The position numbers and the translations under genes were made by a program. Of a DNA stretch of 64,000 bases, positions 1 to 7,993 are shown piece by piece. Under the pieces are notes generated by a model. That model was not told the origin of the DNA. It saw only the letters and a list, made by a program, of their open reading frames with translations, and did no database searches. The stretch lies in contig JAUYTN010000061.1 of assembly GCA_030695205.1 (NCBI GenBank), positions 1 to 64,000 on the forward strand, written 5' to 3'. Each line of letters starts with the position of its first letter. Position 1 is the first letter of the stretch. Source of the DNA: Burkholderiaceae bacterium (GTDB taxonomy: Bacteria; Pseudomonadota; Gammaproteobacteria; Burkholderiales; Burkholderiaceae_C).

Positions 1-101
1 TGGCCTATGAGTTCATCCACACCGCCGTCCAGAGCTGGATCGGTGGCATTCGCCCGCCCAGCCTGGTGCCCGAGCACATCCACCTCCATCACCCCGCTTG
101 A
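1..101 (+). CDS. C-terminal end of an unidentified protein, cut by the window edge
   Basis: An open frame enters at base 3 and runs 32 residues to a TGA at 99-101. Its end reads IRPPSLVPEHIHLHHPA. Codons end almost always in G or C, like the neighbouring real genes, which is why I take it as the end of a gene although it is short. It converges on the octaheme cytochrome gene and overlaps its last 13 bases. I do not recognise the family from this tail, and no function is proposed. Confidence 0.5.
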   Translation, partial: AYEFIHTAVQSWIGGIRPPSLVPEHIHLHHPA

Positions 102-1657
102 CGCTGAGGTCCTTGCCGTTGGGGGTACCTGAACAGATACCCTTGGATGTTGCCCAGTCGCCCGCCATCGGCGGTGTGGCAGCTGGCGCAGGCCACGGCT
201 TGGCCTTTCGGCGCCACCATGTGGGTGATGGGCCACAGCATTTCGGTCTGCACAAAGTCGTGCTTGCCGCTGTAGGTGGTGCCGGTGGCTTTGGCCCCGG
301 CTTCCAGGGCCTTGGGCCAGTCAAAGTTGTACCAAAAGGCGGTGTCGTCGGGCGTGGCGGTGTGGGGCACCAGCAGCTTGCGGGTTTCCACGTCGTAGGG
401 CTGTTTGCCCATAAAGCGCTTCACCGGCCAGATGCGGGCCTCGGGCTCGTCGGGGCTGCCGTGGAAGGTGTTGATCTTGACCACGCTGGTGGGGTCAATG
501 GTGTCCGCCTGAGTGGTGTAGCTGACTGTGCCGTTGAACCACACGTAGTCGGGCACGACGTTTTCGCCAAGCTGGAAGTCGCCTTTTTTGCTGTCGTACA
601 CCACATGGCCGTGGCTGTCTTTCACCTGGATGGGCTTGCCTTTGGCGTCCAGCTTGCCGGCGGTGGACCAGTCCCAAGCCATTTTGGTGGCGATGCCGCC
701 GCGTGCAAATTCGGGCACATGGCAGGCCTGGCAGGCCAGCTTGCTGGTGTGGTTGTTCAGGCGCTCCAGCGTCAGCAGGCCTTCTTTGTGCGGTTTGTCG
801 CCGTGGCAGCTCTGGCAGGTGGCGGCGTTGCGTCCGGCATGTGCGGCCCCGCGCACGGTGGGCCCGTGGGGGTCGGAGGCGGTCATGGCGATGCGGCTGC
901 CCGCAATCTGGTGGCCATCGGACTCGTGGCAGGTGGCGCAGGTGAAGCCCTGGCCGCCCTTGGCTTTGCTGGCCATGTGCACGTCCAGCGCCTTGTCGGC
1001 GGTGTTGAGCGAGGAATCGAGGTCGCCGTGTTTCACGCCATCGCCACCGCCGCCGCTGTAATGGCAGCTGCCGCAGGTGCTGGTGCTGGTTTTGCTAATG
1101 GCCTGGGCCACCAGGGCCAGGTCCACAGGCTCCAGGAATTTGCCCGAGCCGGGCGGGTGTTCGGTGCGCTCGGTGGGCACCTCGCCCGCCAGCCCTGCCG
1201 GTTTTTTGTACTTGCCAGTGTTGTGGCACACCAGACAGTCCACCTTGCTTTCGTCTTTGAAGTCAAAGGTGCTGTCTTTCCAGCCATAACCCACATGACA
1301 GGATTGGCAGAATGCCTCGTTGCTTTTGTCGCCGATGCAAAAGCTGTTGAGCATGGTTTTTTTGCCCAGCGTCTGGCCGGTGGCGGCGTTGGTGTATTCC
1401 CACGTCCAGTGGCGCGTGTCCATCACCTGTTTGGCGGCTTCGGTGTGGCAGCCCAGGCAGGCTTTGGTCACTTCGGAGCCAGATTTGAATGGGCCTTTCA
1501 GTTCTTTGAACTTGCTGTGGTCGGCGGTGGTTTTCCAATCGGCGGCCTGGGCCATCACCGCGGGCAGCAGAAGCGATGCGAGCCAAAGGCCCAGGTGAAT
1601 GAGTCGGGCGGGCCAGCGTGCCCAGGTGGATGGCGGTGGCGGGGCGAAGTGGGGCAC
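89..1657 (-). CDS. otr: Octaheme c-type cytochrome, tetrathionate reductase (OTR) family
   Basis: This is a secreted multiheme cytochrome of 522 residues. Eight CxxCH heme motifs are visible in order: CLGCH, CQSCH, CLVCH, CGSCH, CATCH, CQSCH, CQACH and CASCH. That count, and the tryptophan-rich C-terminal part with WPITHMVAPKGQAV, fit the octaheme tetrathionate reductase family first described in Shewanella, whose members reduce tetrathionate, nitrite or hydroxylamine in vitro. A hydrophobic signal segment ends in VMAQAADWK, so the protein should be periplasmic. The chosen start is a GTG with GGAG eight bases upstream; a longer in-frame extension has no ribosome site. A terminator upstream makes it a separate unit from the Rieske gene. 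Direction and substrate here are inferred; the sulfide dehydrogenase context favours sulfur chemistry. Confidence 0.85.
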   Translation of the reverse strand: MPHFAPPPPSTWARWPARLIHLGLWLASLLLPAVMAQAADWKTTADHSKFKELKGPFKSGSEVTKACLGCHTEAAKQVMDTRHWTWEYTNAATGQTLGKKTMLNSFCIGDKSNEAFCQSCHVGYGWKDSTFDFKDESKVDCLVCHNTGKYKKPAGLAGEVPTERTEHPPGSGKFLEPVDLALVAQAISKTSTSTCGSCHYSGGGGDGVKHGDLDSSLNTADKALDVHMASKAKGGQGFTCATCHESDGHQIAGSRIAMTASDPHGPTVRGAAHAGRNAATCQSCHGDKPHKEGLLTLERLNNHTSKLACQACHVPEFARGGIATKMAWDWSTAGKLDAKGKPIQVKDSHGHVVYDSKKGDFQLGENVVPDYVWFNGTVSYTTQADTIDPTSVVKINTFHGSPDEPEARIWPVKRFMGKQPYDVETRKLLVPHTATPDDTAFWYNFDWPKALEAGAKATGTTYSGKHDFVQTEMLWPITHMVAPKGQAVACASCHTADGGRLGNIQGYLFRYPQRQGPQRQAG

Positions 1658-1732
1658 GGGGTTGTCTCCATTGGATTTGATGCGGCTGCTGCCAAATCTG
1701 TCACTTATGGTGTGCAGACGCGGCATAAATGC

Positions 1733-1758
1733 AAAAAAAATGCCAGCAATTGCTGGCA
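1733..1758 (-). terminator. Rho-independent terminator after the Rieske gene
   Basis: A perfect 18-base palindrome at 1741-1758 (TGCCAGCA, mirrored) is followed on the minus strand by eight T residues at 1733-1740. It lies between the Rieske stop and the octaheme cytochrome start and should end transcripts from the upstream genes. Confidence 0.85.
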
Positions 1759-1805
1759 TCTGGAGGCTGAACAGCACCCGGCGCCCAGGGCGCCTCGGTG
1801 CGTGG

Positions 1806-2432
1806 TCAGGCGGGCGGGTGCTCGCCAATGAGCACGTTCGCGTCACTCAGGTAGTGGTGGGGAGGAATTTCCAGGTTGGTGGGGGCTGGTTTGTTTTTGA
1901 ACACACGCCCGGCTAGGTCAAAAGTGGATCCGTGGCAGGGGCAGAAAAACCCACCCTGCCAGTCGGCTGGCACGCTGGGGTTGCTTGCCCCCGCGGCCAC
2001 CATGTTGGGCGAGCAGCCCAGGTGGGTGCAAATGGCCGTGACCACGAGCAGCTCGTCCTTGACGGAACGGGCTGGGTTCTGTGCATAGGCCGGTTGCTGC
2101 TCGCGCTGCGAGTGCGGGTCTGCCAGCTGGTCGTTCAGGCTGGGCAGGGCGGCCAGCATGTCAGGTGTGCGCCGCAGAATCCACACCGGTTTGCCGCGCC
2201 ACTCCACCGTTTTGATGGCGCCGGGCGCGATGTCATCCACCCGGGCTTCCACCGCTGCACCCTGGGCGCGGGCACGCTCGCTGGGTGCCAGCGACGACAC
2301 AAAGGGCAGGGCGGTGGCCAGTGTGCCCACGCACGCCACGCCACCGGTGGCCAGCAGCATGTGTCGGCGCTCGGCGTTGTGGCTGGCCGAGTCGGGGGCC
2401 AGGGACGGAAAAGTCGGGTGGTTGGCTGTCAT
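1806..2432 (-). CDS. Stand-alone Rieske [2Fe-2S] protein, PetA-like
   Basis: The 208-residue protein resembles the iron-sulfur subunit of the cytochrome bc1 complex. Both cluster-binding boxes are intact: CTHLGC and CPCHGS, with a GRVFKNKPAP segment after them. The N-terminus carries ERRHMLLATGG and a hydrophobic stretch, which fits a Tat-type membrane anchor. The ATG chosen has AGGAG six bases upstream. No cytochrome b or c1 gene is near, so this is an extra or replacement copy rather than part of a fbc operon. It sits behind the DsrE-like gene in the sulfur island, so it may pass electrons between bc1 and the sulfide enzymes, or serve a dedicated complex. That role is inference. Confidence 0.85.
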   Translation of the reverse strand: MTANHPTFPSLAPDSASHNAERRHMLLATGGVACVGTLATALPFVSSLAPSERARAQGAAVEARVDDIAPGAIKTVEWRGKPVWILRRTPDMLAALPSLNDQLADPHSQREQQPAYAQNPARSVKDELLVVTAICTHLGCSPNMVAAGASNPSVPADWQGGFFCPCHGSTFDLAGRVFKNKPAPTNLEIPPHHYLSDANVLIGEHPPA

Positions 2433-2503
2433 GGCGGTCTCCTGTGGTGCAGATGGGGCCGGGCCCAGTGACGGGGGTGCCACTGTGCCCGGTGTTGGGG
2501 GCG

Positions 2504-2914
2504 TCAGAACGCCAGTGTGGCCATGCCAGGTTTGAGCAGGTGGGCGGCCACATCGGCGGGTTTGGCGGGGGTGACGCCCGGAATCAGCTCGGCGGCTGTG
2601 CGGCCGCTGTTGGGCAGGTACAGCGCGCACACCTCGACCTGAGCGCCGTTTTTGATGAGGCCTTGCAGCATTTGCTGGGGCGTGACGTTGCGGGGCTTGA
2701 GGCTGGGCATGTCTTTGCCAGCCACGGCGATGTCGGCCGCTGCGTCGCACAGCAGCACGCGCACATTGGCTTTTTGCTCCAGGGCCTGGCCGGCCAGCAC
2801 CAGGCCTGCGCCTTGGGCCATGGCGTTGCCGCTGTGGATGTTGACGAACAGGTCAGCAGCTTGGGCGGACACGGCAGAGGCCAGCAGGGCGGCGGCGAAG
2901 GCAAACTTTTTCAT
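2504..2914 (-). CDS. Periplasmic DsrE-like protein
   Basis: A 136-residue protein with a clear signal peptide (MKKFAFAAALLASAVSAQA) precedes a DsrE/DsrF-like fold. Two cysteines are visible, one in VLLCDAA and one in VEVCALYLPNSG; the second sits where DsrE-type proteins carry a sulfur-binding cysteine. Classical DsrE is cytoplasmic and works in sulfur transfer, so the exported form here is a variant. The start is the ATG with CTGGAG upstream, not a longer frame. It lies between the thioredoxin-fold-like gene and the Rieske gene. A sulfur-carrier role at the sulfide dehydrogenase is plausible but not shown. Confidence 0.75.
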   Translation of the reverse strand: MKKFAFAAALLASAVSAQAADLFVNIHSGNAMAQGAGLVLAGQALEQKANVRVLLCDAAADIAVAGKDMPSLKPRNVTPQQMLQGLIKNGAQVEVCALYLPNSGRTAAELIPGVTPAKPADVAAHLLKPGMATLAF

Positions 2915-2969
2915 GGGAAAACTCCAGAGGGTTGAGGAAAACAAGGGGACAAAAAACGGGGTTCTGCGT

Positions 2970-3539
2970 TCAGCGCGCCAGCGCAGCGCGCAGGTCGGCT
3001 TCAGAGGTGGCGTAGGTCACGCCCTGCACCACACCGTCGGCAAGGCCAATGAGGGTCACGCTGTCGGGCTGGCGGGGCCATGCGGCCAGCGTTGCCTCCT
3101 GCAGCGAAACACCCACGGTGAAGGGCATCTCGCGCAGCGAGGGCAGGGCAAACATGCGGGTGGCAAAGCCGGGCATCTTGCTCATGTCGGCCAGGTACAC
3201 GGTGTGGCGTTGGGCCAGAAAGTACTTGGGCTCCTTGTCCAGCACAGCTTGCACCAGGTTGGAGGCCTTGCGCCCGGATGCAAACAGCACCAGCCGGGTG
3301 TCGGCCTTCGGGCTCCAGGGTTGGTCGTGCTGGTCTTTCAGCGCCAGGGCGGGCAGGGGTTGCCCCACGGTGGGGGCGGCAGATGCAGCCGCAGCAGGCG
3401 GTGGCGTGCTTGGGGCTTGTGCCGCCGCAGGCGCGGTGAACGCAGCCAGGGCGGCCAGGGTCAGCAGCGCCGTGGCCAGGCGGTGTAGGTGGGGGTGCAG
3501 GGTGGTGGTTGGCATGGTGGTCGAGGTGGTGGTTGGCAT
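2970..3539 (-). CDS. Exported thioredoxin-fold-like protein, function unknown
   Basis: The 189-residue protein has an N-terminal signal segment ending near TAPAAAQAPS, then a Pro/Ala-rich linker and a compact domain beginning VGQPLPALALKDQHDQPWSP. That opening is typical of peroxiredoxin/TlpA-like proteins, but no CxxC or resolving cysteine is present, so it is not an ordinary thiol oxidoreductase. It resembles small YtfJ-like proteins. Two nearby ATG codons (3539 and 3515) lie in a duplicated segment and neither has a good ribosome site, so the start is uncertain. It follows the DUF3817 gene and precedes the DsrE-like gene on the same strand. Confidence 0.6.
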   Translation of the reverse strand: MPTTTSTTMPTTTLHPHLHRLATALLTLAALAAFTAPAAAQAPSTPPPAAAASAAPTVGQPLPALALKDQHDQPWSPKADTRLVLFASGRKASNLVQAVLDKEPKYFLAQRHTVYLADMSKMPGFATRMFALPSLREMPFTVGVSLQEATLAAWPRQPDSVTLIGLADGVVQGVTYATSEADLRAALAR

Positions 3540-3586
3540 GTGCGGTGGGCCGTTGTGTTGGGCGTGTATCGGGGCTGCGAGAAGAT

Positions 3587-3922
3587 TCAGCCCTGGCCCA
3601 AGGCAGCGGCTTTGCGTGTGAACAGGCCACTCACCATGAACGCACCAAACGGCACGAACGCGGCCAGCAGCAGCAGCACGGAGTCGCGCCCGCGCAGCAG
3701 GCCACCGCTGTGGCGCAGCACCAGGGCGGCGTACAGCACAAACGCCGCGCCGTGGATGGGCCCCATGACAGACACCCCCATGGGCCAGTCCGCCAGGCGC
3801 TTGAGTGGCACGGCCACCAGCACCAGCAGCAACAGGGTGGCCCCTTCACCCAGCGAGGCCAGGCGCAGGGTGCGCAGTTGCTGGAGTGGCTGGGCTTGGG
3901 TCAGGGATGTGTCAGAGCGCAT
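3587..3922 (-). CDS. DUF3817-type small membrane protein
   Basis: This is a 111-residue membrane protein with about three hydrophobic helices (GATLLLLVLVAVPLKRL, IHGAAFVLYAALVLRH, VLLLLAAFVPFGAFMVSG). The pattern GEGATLLLLVLVAVPLKRLADWP with a following G-x-x-H-G motif is typical of DUF3817 proteins, whose function is unknown. It is the first gene after the terminator that follows fccA, and it leads a group with the thioredoxin-fold-like, DsrE-like and Rieske genes. Confidence 0.7.
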   Translation of the reverse strand: MRSDTSLTQAQPLQQLRTLRLASLGEGATLLLLVLVAVPLKRLADWPMGVSVMGPIHGAAFVLYAALVLRHSGGLLRGRDSVLLLLAAFVPFGAFMVSGLFTRKAAALGQG

Positions 3923-3993
3923 GGGGTGGGTTCTTCAAACAGCGGGTGCCGTTGTTTTCGGGTGAGGGTGGCAGCGGTTCAGGGCCGCGGTGT

Positions 3994-4021
3994 AAAAAAG
4001 CCAGGGGCCAGAGCCCCTGGC
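3994..4021 (-). terminator. Rho-independent terminator after fccA
   Basis: A perfect 8 bp stem (GCCAGGGG/CCCCTGGC, 6-base loop) at 4000-4021 is followed on the minus strand by six T residues at 3994-3999. It divides the oxidase-fcc operon from the DUF3817 group. Confidence 0.9.
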
Positions 4022-4031
4022 AAGCTCTGCA

Positions 4032-4115
4032 TCAGAGCGACTTTGTCGAGTAGTACCAGTCGGTGGTGTTGTAGCCCTCGCTGGCGCGCTTGGCCACGTC
4101 GAAAGGTGTGTCATC
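4032..4115 (-). pseudogene. Coding-like remnant of about 27 codons behind fccA
   Basis: Just past the fccA stop, in a different frame, lies an open stretch of 27 codons with no start codon, ending in TGA at 4032-4034. It reads DVAKRASEGYNTTDWYYS and has the same G/C-ending codon preference as real genes here. It ends ten bases before the terminator hairpin. It may be the last part of a deleted gene or a frameshifted extension of fccA. I do not recognise the family. Confidence 0.4.
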
Positions 4116-4950
4116 GGCTGGTCACGGCGCTGTGATTCCCGGGCAGGTCGGCGTAGTAAGTGGCCAAGGCCTCGATTTCGCTCCGGCTGAGTTTTTTGGC
4201 AGAGGCCCGCATGCCTTTGACGCTGTCGTTGTGTCGCACGCCGCTTTGGTAGTCCAGCAGAGTGCGCACGAAGTACAGCGGGTTTTGCCCGGCCAGCGCC
4301 GAGGCCTCTAGCTTGCCGCCCTGGCCTGCCACACCGTGGCAACTGGCGCAAGGGGTGATGAGGCGGCTCTTGTCGCCAAAGCGCACCAGGGTTTCGGCCG
4401 CCACGTCGTTGGGTTGGCGCTCAGGTTTGGGGCGGGGGGTGCCGTCGGCCTGTGGGGCGGGTTGCGCGGCATAGAAAGCGGCCACGTCCGCGATGTGCTG
4501 GGGGGTCATCATCACCGCGATGTCGTGCATCAGCTCGGCGCGTTTGCCCTCCAGGCGGCGCTTATCTTGGTAGTCCAGCAGCATCTTGGCGGTGTAGGCC
4601 GCCCGCTGTCCGGCCAGGTGGGGCCAGTTCTGGGTGGGGGCCACGCCTTTGTCGCCGTGGCATGAGGCGCAAAACAGCTGCTCATGCACCCGTTGCCCGG
4701 CGGCGGGGTCGCCGCGGGGCAGATCCGCCAGCGTGGAGCGCAGGCTGGCGGGTGTCCAGGCGGCCACGGTGGGTGCGGCCGAGGCATCGCTGGCCCTAGC
4801 CGGGACGCTGACCAGTGCCGCCAGGCAGGCAGCCGCACCCCAAGATAGGCGGCGCAGGCTGGGTAGGCGCAATGGTTGGCCCAAGGGGGCCGGTGTCGGT
4901 CCCGTGGCCAGGCGGGGCGTGTTCATGGCGGGCTTGTGTGCGGGGGTCAT
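4111..4950 (-). CDS. fccA: Flavocytochrome c sulfide dehydrogenase, diheme cytochrome subunit
   Basis: This 279-residue protein has two c4-type cytochrome domains, each with CASCH (CASCHGDKGV and CASCHGVAGQ) followed by the expected hydrophobic and YYA segments. It should accept electrons from the FAD subunit in the periplasm and hand them to soluble cytochromes. A signal or anchor segment (LSWGAAACLAALVSVPARA) lies near residue 40. The ATG at 4950 overlaps the fccB stop by four bases (ATGA), which argues for translational coupling and for this start over the internal ATG at 4926. The gene order fccB then fccA is the reverse of Allochromatium. Confidence 0.85.
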   Translation of the reverse strand: MTPAHKPAMNTPRLATGPTPAPLGQPLRLPSLRRLSWGAAACLAALVSVPARASDASAAPTVAAWTPASLRSTLADLPRGDPAAGQRVHEQLFCASCHGDKGVAPTQNWPHLAGQRAAYTAKMLLDYQDKRRLEGKRAELMHDIAVMMTPQHIADVAAFYAAQPAPQADGTPRPKPERQPNDVAAETLVRFGDKSRLITPCASCHGVAGQGGKLEASALAGQNPLYFVRTLLDYQSGVRHNDSVKGMRASAKKLSRSEIEALATYYADLPGNHSAVTSR

Positions 4951-6326
4951 GCGAAGCAGTCCTGGGTGAAGGTGCGCAGCCAGGCCTGCTGGTAGCGCGC
5001 GCCGAGCTTGATTTGGGCGGGTGTCGCGTTCAGCGGCAGGTAGCGCTCTTTGCCGTTGGTGCGGGCAATTTTTCCGTCGCGGATGCGGAACACGTCGGCC
5101 ACAAACAGGCCGTAGTCCTTGCCTGCCAGGGCGTAGCAGGTGTTCTCCCACACCGGGGCGGTGTCCACGGGGCGGCCAGCCAGTTCGTCCACGATGGCGC
5201 GGGCCACCACCTTGGCCTGGGTGTTGGCAGAGAAGCCGCTTTTGGGCATGGCATCGGCCACGCTGGCATCGCCAATGACGTGGACGTGGGGCTGCAGCGT
5301 GGACTTGAATGTGGCGCGTTCCACCGGACACCAACCGCTGGCATCGGTCAGGCCCAGGGTGGCGGCCAGTTGCCCGGCCTTCATGGGGGGGATGACGTTG
5401 ATCACGTCGGCCTTGATATCCTCGGCCTCGGTGGTGATGCGCATGGTTTTGGCATCTACTTTCAGCGTGCGCCCGCCGTCTTTGCCGCGCACCCAGGTGA
5501 GGTTGCCGGGGGTGGCATGTTGCAGCAGCTCCACCTGTGGCGACATCTTCTTCGAGTAGTCGTCGGGCAGGTTGAAGTTGTACAAACGGTTCCAGCCCAG
5601 CATCATGCTTTCGTCGGTGACGAAGCTGTCCTTGGGGTCCACGATGATGACTTTGGCGCGCGGGTTGTGCCTGGCAAACCACTCGGTCATGAGGGCGGCG
5701 CGCTCGTAGGGGCCAGGCGGGCAGCGGTAGGGGTTGGGCGGTGCGGCCAGCACAAAGGTGCCGCCCTGGCGCATGCCTTGCAGCTGTTTGGCCAGCAGGG
5801 CCGTTTGCTGGCCGGGAATCCAGCCGCTGGGGATGGCGGTGTTGGCCACTTGCTCGGTGTAGCCCGCATAGGCGCTGTACATCAGCTGTATGCCAGGGCT
5901 CACAATCAGGCGGTCGTAGGCAATGCTCTGCTTGCCCGCAGTGGTCACAGTGCGTGCTTGCGGGTCAAAGCCAGTGACGGTGTCGAACACAAAGTTCACG
6001 CCGTAGCGGCTGGCCAGCGCGCCGTAGCCCACGTTCAGCTCGTCCATGGACGCATGCTGGTTGAGTACCTCGCTGGAGCCGTAGGGGCGGATGTAGTTGC
6101 GGTTCTTTTCGATGACCGTGACCTTGAGCGCGGGGTTGAACAGCTTGAGGTACTTGGCCGCCGTGGCCCCGCCCACACCGCCACCCAGCACCACCACATG
6201 CCCCGCGGCCGGTGTGGCGGCCAGCAGGCCCAGGGGCGAGCCCAGCAGGCTGGCCCCGGCGGTGGCTTGCAAAGTTTGGTGCAGCCAGGCGCGGCGGCTG
6301 ACAGAAGAAGGGTTGACTGAATTCAT
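4947..6326 (-). CDS. fccB: Flavocytochrome c sulfide dehydrogenase, FAD subunit
   Basis: The 459-residue flavoprotein oxidises sulfide to sulfur in the periplasm. It opens with a Tat-like SRRAWLHQTL signal, then the FAD-binding HVVVLGGGVGGATAA near residue 45. The redox cysteine of PYRCPPGPYERA is residue 202 and its likely disulfide partner is in NTCYALAG, residue 398. The C-terminal FCSD domain is present. One difference stands out: the cysteine that links FAD covalently in the Allochromatium enzyme appears to be proline here (YIRPYGSSEV, near residue 81), so FAD may be held without a covalent bond. It overlaps both neighbours by four bases. Confidence 0.9.
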   Translation of the reverse strand: MNSVNPSSVSRRAWLHQTLQATAGASLLGSPLGLLAATPAAGHVVVLGGGVGGATAAKYLKLFNPALKVTVIEKNRNYIRPYGSSEVLNQHASMDELNVGYGALASRYGVNFVFDTVTGFDPQARTVTTAGKQSIAYDRLIVSPGIQLMYSAYAGYTEQVANTAIPSGWIPGQQTALLAKQLQGMRQGGTFVLAAPPNPYRCPPGPYERAALMTEWFARHNPRAKVIIVDPKDSFVTDESMMLGWNRLYNFNLPDDYSKKMSPQVELLQHATPGNLTWVRGKDGGRTLKVDAKTMRITTEAEDIKADVINVIPPMKAGQLAATLGLTDASGWCPVERATFKSTLQPHVHVIGDASVADAMPKSGFSANTQAKVVARAIVDELAGRPVDTAPVWENTCYALAGKDYGLFVADVFRIRDGKIARTNGKERYLPLNATPAQIKLGARYQQAWLRTFTQDCFA

Positions 6327-6766
6327 GGCTGGTCTTTCTGTGGCGCAATGCCCGCGAAGTACACGCCCATGGCGCGTAGTTCGTCGTCGCTGAAACCGCG
6401 TGCCACATGGCCCATCAGGGTGGCTGGCCGCTTGCCCTCGCGGAAGGCGAGCATGGTGTTCACAAACTGCTCGGTGGGCATGCCGGCCAAGGGCATGAAG
6501 GATTCGTCGCCCAGCCGCCCCTGGGTGCCGTGGCAGGCGGCGCAGGTGTGCGCCAGCATCTCGCCTGCATGAGCTGGGGTGGTGGTTTGGGTGTCAGTAG
6601 GTGTAGCTGAAACAGCTTGTGCAGTAAGCGGCAGTGGCACTTTTGATGCCAAATTCTGGGCCACGGCACGTGCCGAAAGGCTCAGCACAGCGGTGCCGCT
6701 CAGCACCACGGTCAGGCACCAGGCCACGGTGGTCAGCAGGGGGTGTCGGGTGGAAATGTGGCTCAT
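6323..6766 (-). CDS. Monoheme cytochrome c, c553-like
   Basis: A 147-residue exported cytochrome with one heme motif (CAACHGTQGR) and a likely axial methionine in ESFMPLAGM. The N-terminus is a signal or anchor helix (TVAWCLTVVLSGTAVLSLSARAVA). It lies between the membrane oxidase genes and fccB, overlapping fccB by four bases. The position suggests that it carries electrons from FccAB toward the oxidase, which is inference. Similar small cytochromes accompany fccAB in other sulfur oxidisers. Confidence 0.8.
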   Translation of the reverse strand: MSHISTRHPLLTTVAWCLTVVLSGTAVLSLSARAVAQNLASKVPLPLTAQAVSATPTDTQTTTPAHAGEMLAHTCAACHGTQGRLGDESFMPLAGMPTEQFVNTMLAFREGKRPATLMGHVARGFSDDELRAMGVYFAGIAPQKDQP

Positions 6767-6769
6767 GAT

Positions 6770-7993
6770 TCAGCGTGCCCACACAAAAAAGCCAACGGCG
6801 AAATACGCCACGGTCCACAGCACCAGCAGGCCAATGGCGGCGTTGCCCACGCGGTTCAACGCGGGGCTGGGGGTGTAGGTGCCTTGGGTTTGCCCGGCCT
6901 GCCAGGCCACGGTCAGCAGGTAGCCCATGGTCACCGCGCCCAGCACGCCGAAGGTGCTGAAGAACAGGCCAGTGCTGTACCAGTCCATGTTGATGCGGTA
7001 GTCCAGCGCGTCGTAGCCGTGTACGCCGCGCAGGGTCACAAACCGCAGCACCTCGCGCACTGCGCCCACCACGATCAGCGCCACCGCGCCCACGCCAAAC
7101 ACGGCGTAGCCCCACAGGCCATCGTCGATGCGTTTGCCCAGCAAACGGGGCATGGCCACGGTGGCGAGCAGGCACACCAGCGCCAGAAACACCCAAAGTG
7201 AGGTGGCAAACCAGGCCATCTTCTGGGGCAGGGTGGCCATCCACAGCGCACCCAGCAGCACAGCCACCACGCCACCGATCACCATCAGCCGGTGCGCCAG
7301 GGGTTGCAGCCAGGCGAGGTAGGCCGCATCAGGCTGTGCGCTGCCCTGCAGGTAGCGGCGGTAGGCGTACAGCCAGGCACCGGTGACGGGGGCGGCCAGC
7401 GAGATGAAGAAGCCAAACCGGGGCAGGTGCCAGTAGTGAAGGCTGCGGCCGGAAGGGTCCACCGCTTCGTTGGGGGCGTACCACGCCATCCACTGCTCGG
7501 GGAACAGCATCTGGTTGGTCAGGCTGTGGACGATGAAGCCCACCAGCAACAGCAGCACCAGCGAAGCCACCATCCAGATGCCACCTTGGCCACCTTCTTG
7601 CTCGATGTCGTGGTTCTTCCAATAGAACACGTACATGGCGATGTAGCCCGCGATGAGGATCAGGATGAACCCGATCACCCACCAAGCCGACAGCACGTTG
7701 GACGTGTACCAGAACGGGTCGTACACCACCTGCACAAACAGCAGCGGGGCCACACCCAGCACGATGGCCACAGACACCGCAATCTTGGCCGTGCTCAGCA
7801 TGGCAGCCGCCAGCCGCCGCCAGTGCGGGCTGGCGCTGAAGGCACCGCTCAGGGTGAGGGCACCGGCCCCCAGCATCACGTGCACGGCGGCCAGGTGCAG
7901 GGCCAGGGTCAGCACACCCAGCACCAGAAACACGATGGGGTGGGAGGGAATGCCTGCGGGGTCGCGCAGGGCGTAGAGCATGTCAGGTGTCAT
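6770..7993 (-). CDS. Polytopic membrane protein, second subunit of a bd-like oxidase
   Basis: The 407-residue protein has about nine transmembrane helices and no soluble domain. The first half shows a histidine-bearing helix (LHLAAVHVMLGAGALTLSG) and a PLLFVQVVYDPFWYTSNV segment. The second half ends with WYSTGLFFSTFGVLGAVTMGYLL. Its gene overlaps the bd-like subunit I gene by four bases, so the two products are probably made together as a complex. I assign it as the partner subunit from context and general resemblance to the cytochrome bd superfamily; heme ligands cannot be fixed from one sequence. A plain quinol- or cytochrome-linked membrane protein is the alternative. Confidence 0.55.
   Translation of the reverse strand: MTPDMLYALRDPAGIPSHPIVFLVLGVLTLALHLAAVHVMLGAGALTLSGAFSASPHWRRLAAAMLSTAKIAVSVAIVLGVAPLLFVQVVYDPFWYTSNVLSAWWVIGFILILIAGYIAMYVFYWKNHDIEQEGGQGGIWMVASLVLLLLVGFIVHSLTNQMLFPEQWMAWYAPNEAVDPSGRSLHYWHLPRFGFFISLAAPVTGAWLYAYRRYLQGSAQPDAAYLAWLQPLAHRLMVIGGVVAVLLGALWMATLPQKMAWFATSLWVFLALVCLLATVAMPRLLGKRIDDGLWGYAVFGVGAVALIVVGAVREVLRFVTLRGVHGYDALDYRINMDWYSTGLFFSTFGVLGAVTMGYLLTVAWQAGQTQGTYTPSPALNRVGNAAIGLLVLWTVAYFAVGFFVWAR

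Noticed and set aside
98-1831. Long open frame on the plus strand opposite the octaheme cytochrome
   Set aside because: It mirrors a gene with eight heme motifs, has no family features and arises from the GC-rich codon bias of the real gene.
4815-6320. Plus-strand frame opposite fccB
   Set aside because: Shadow of the flavoprotein gene; no motif of its own.
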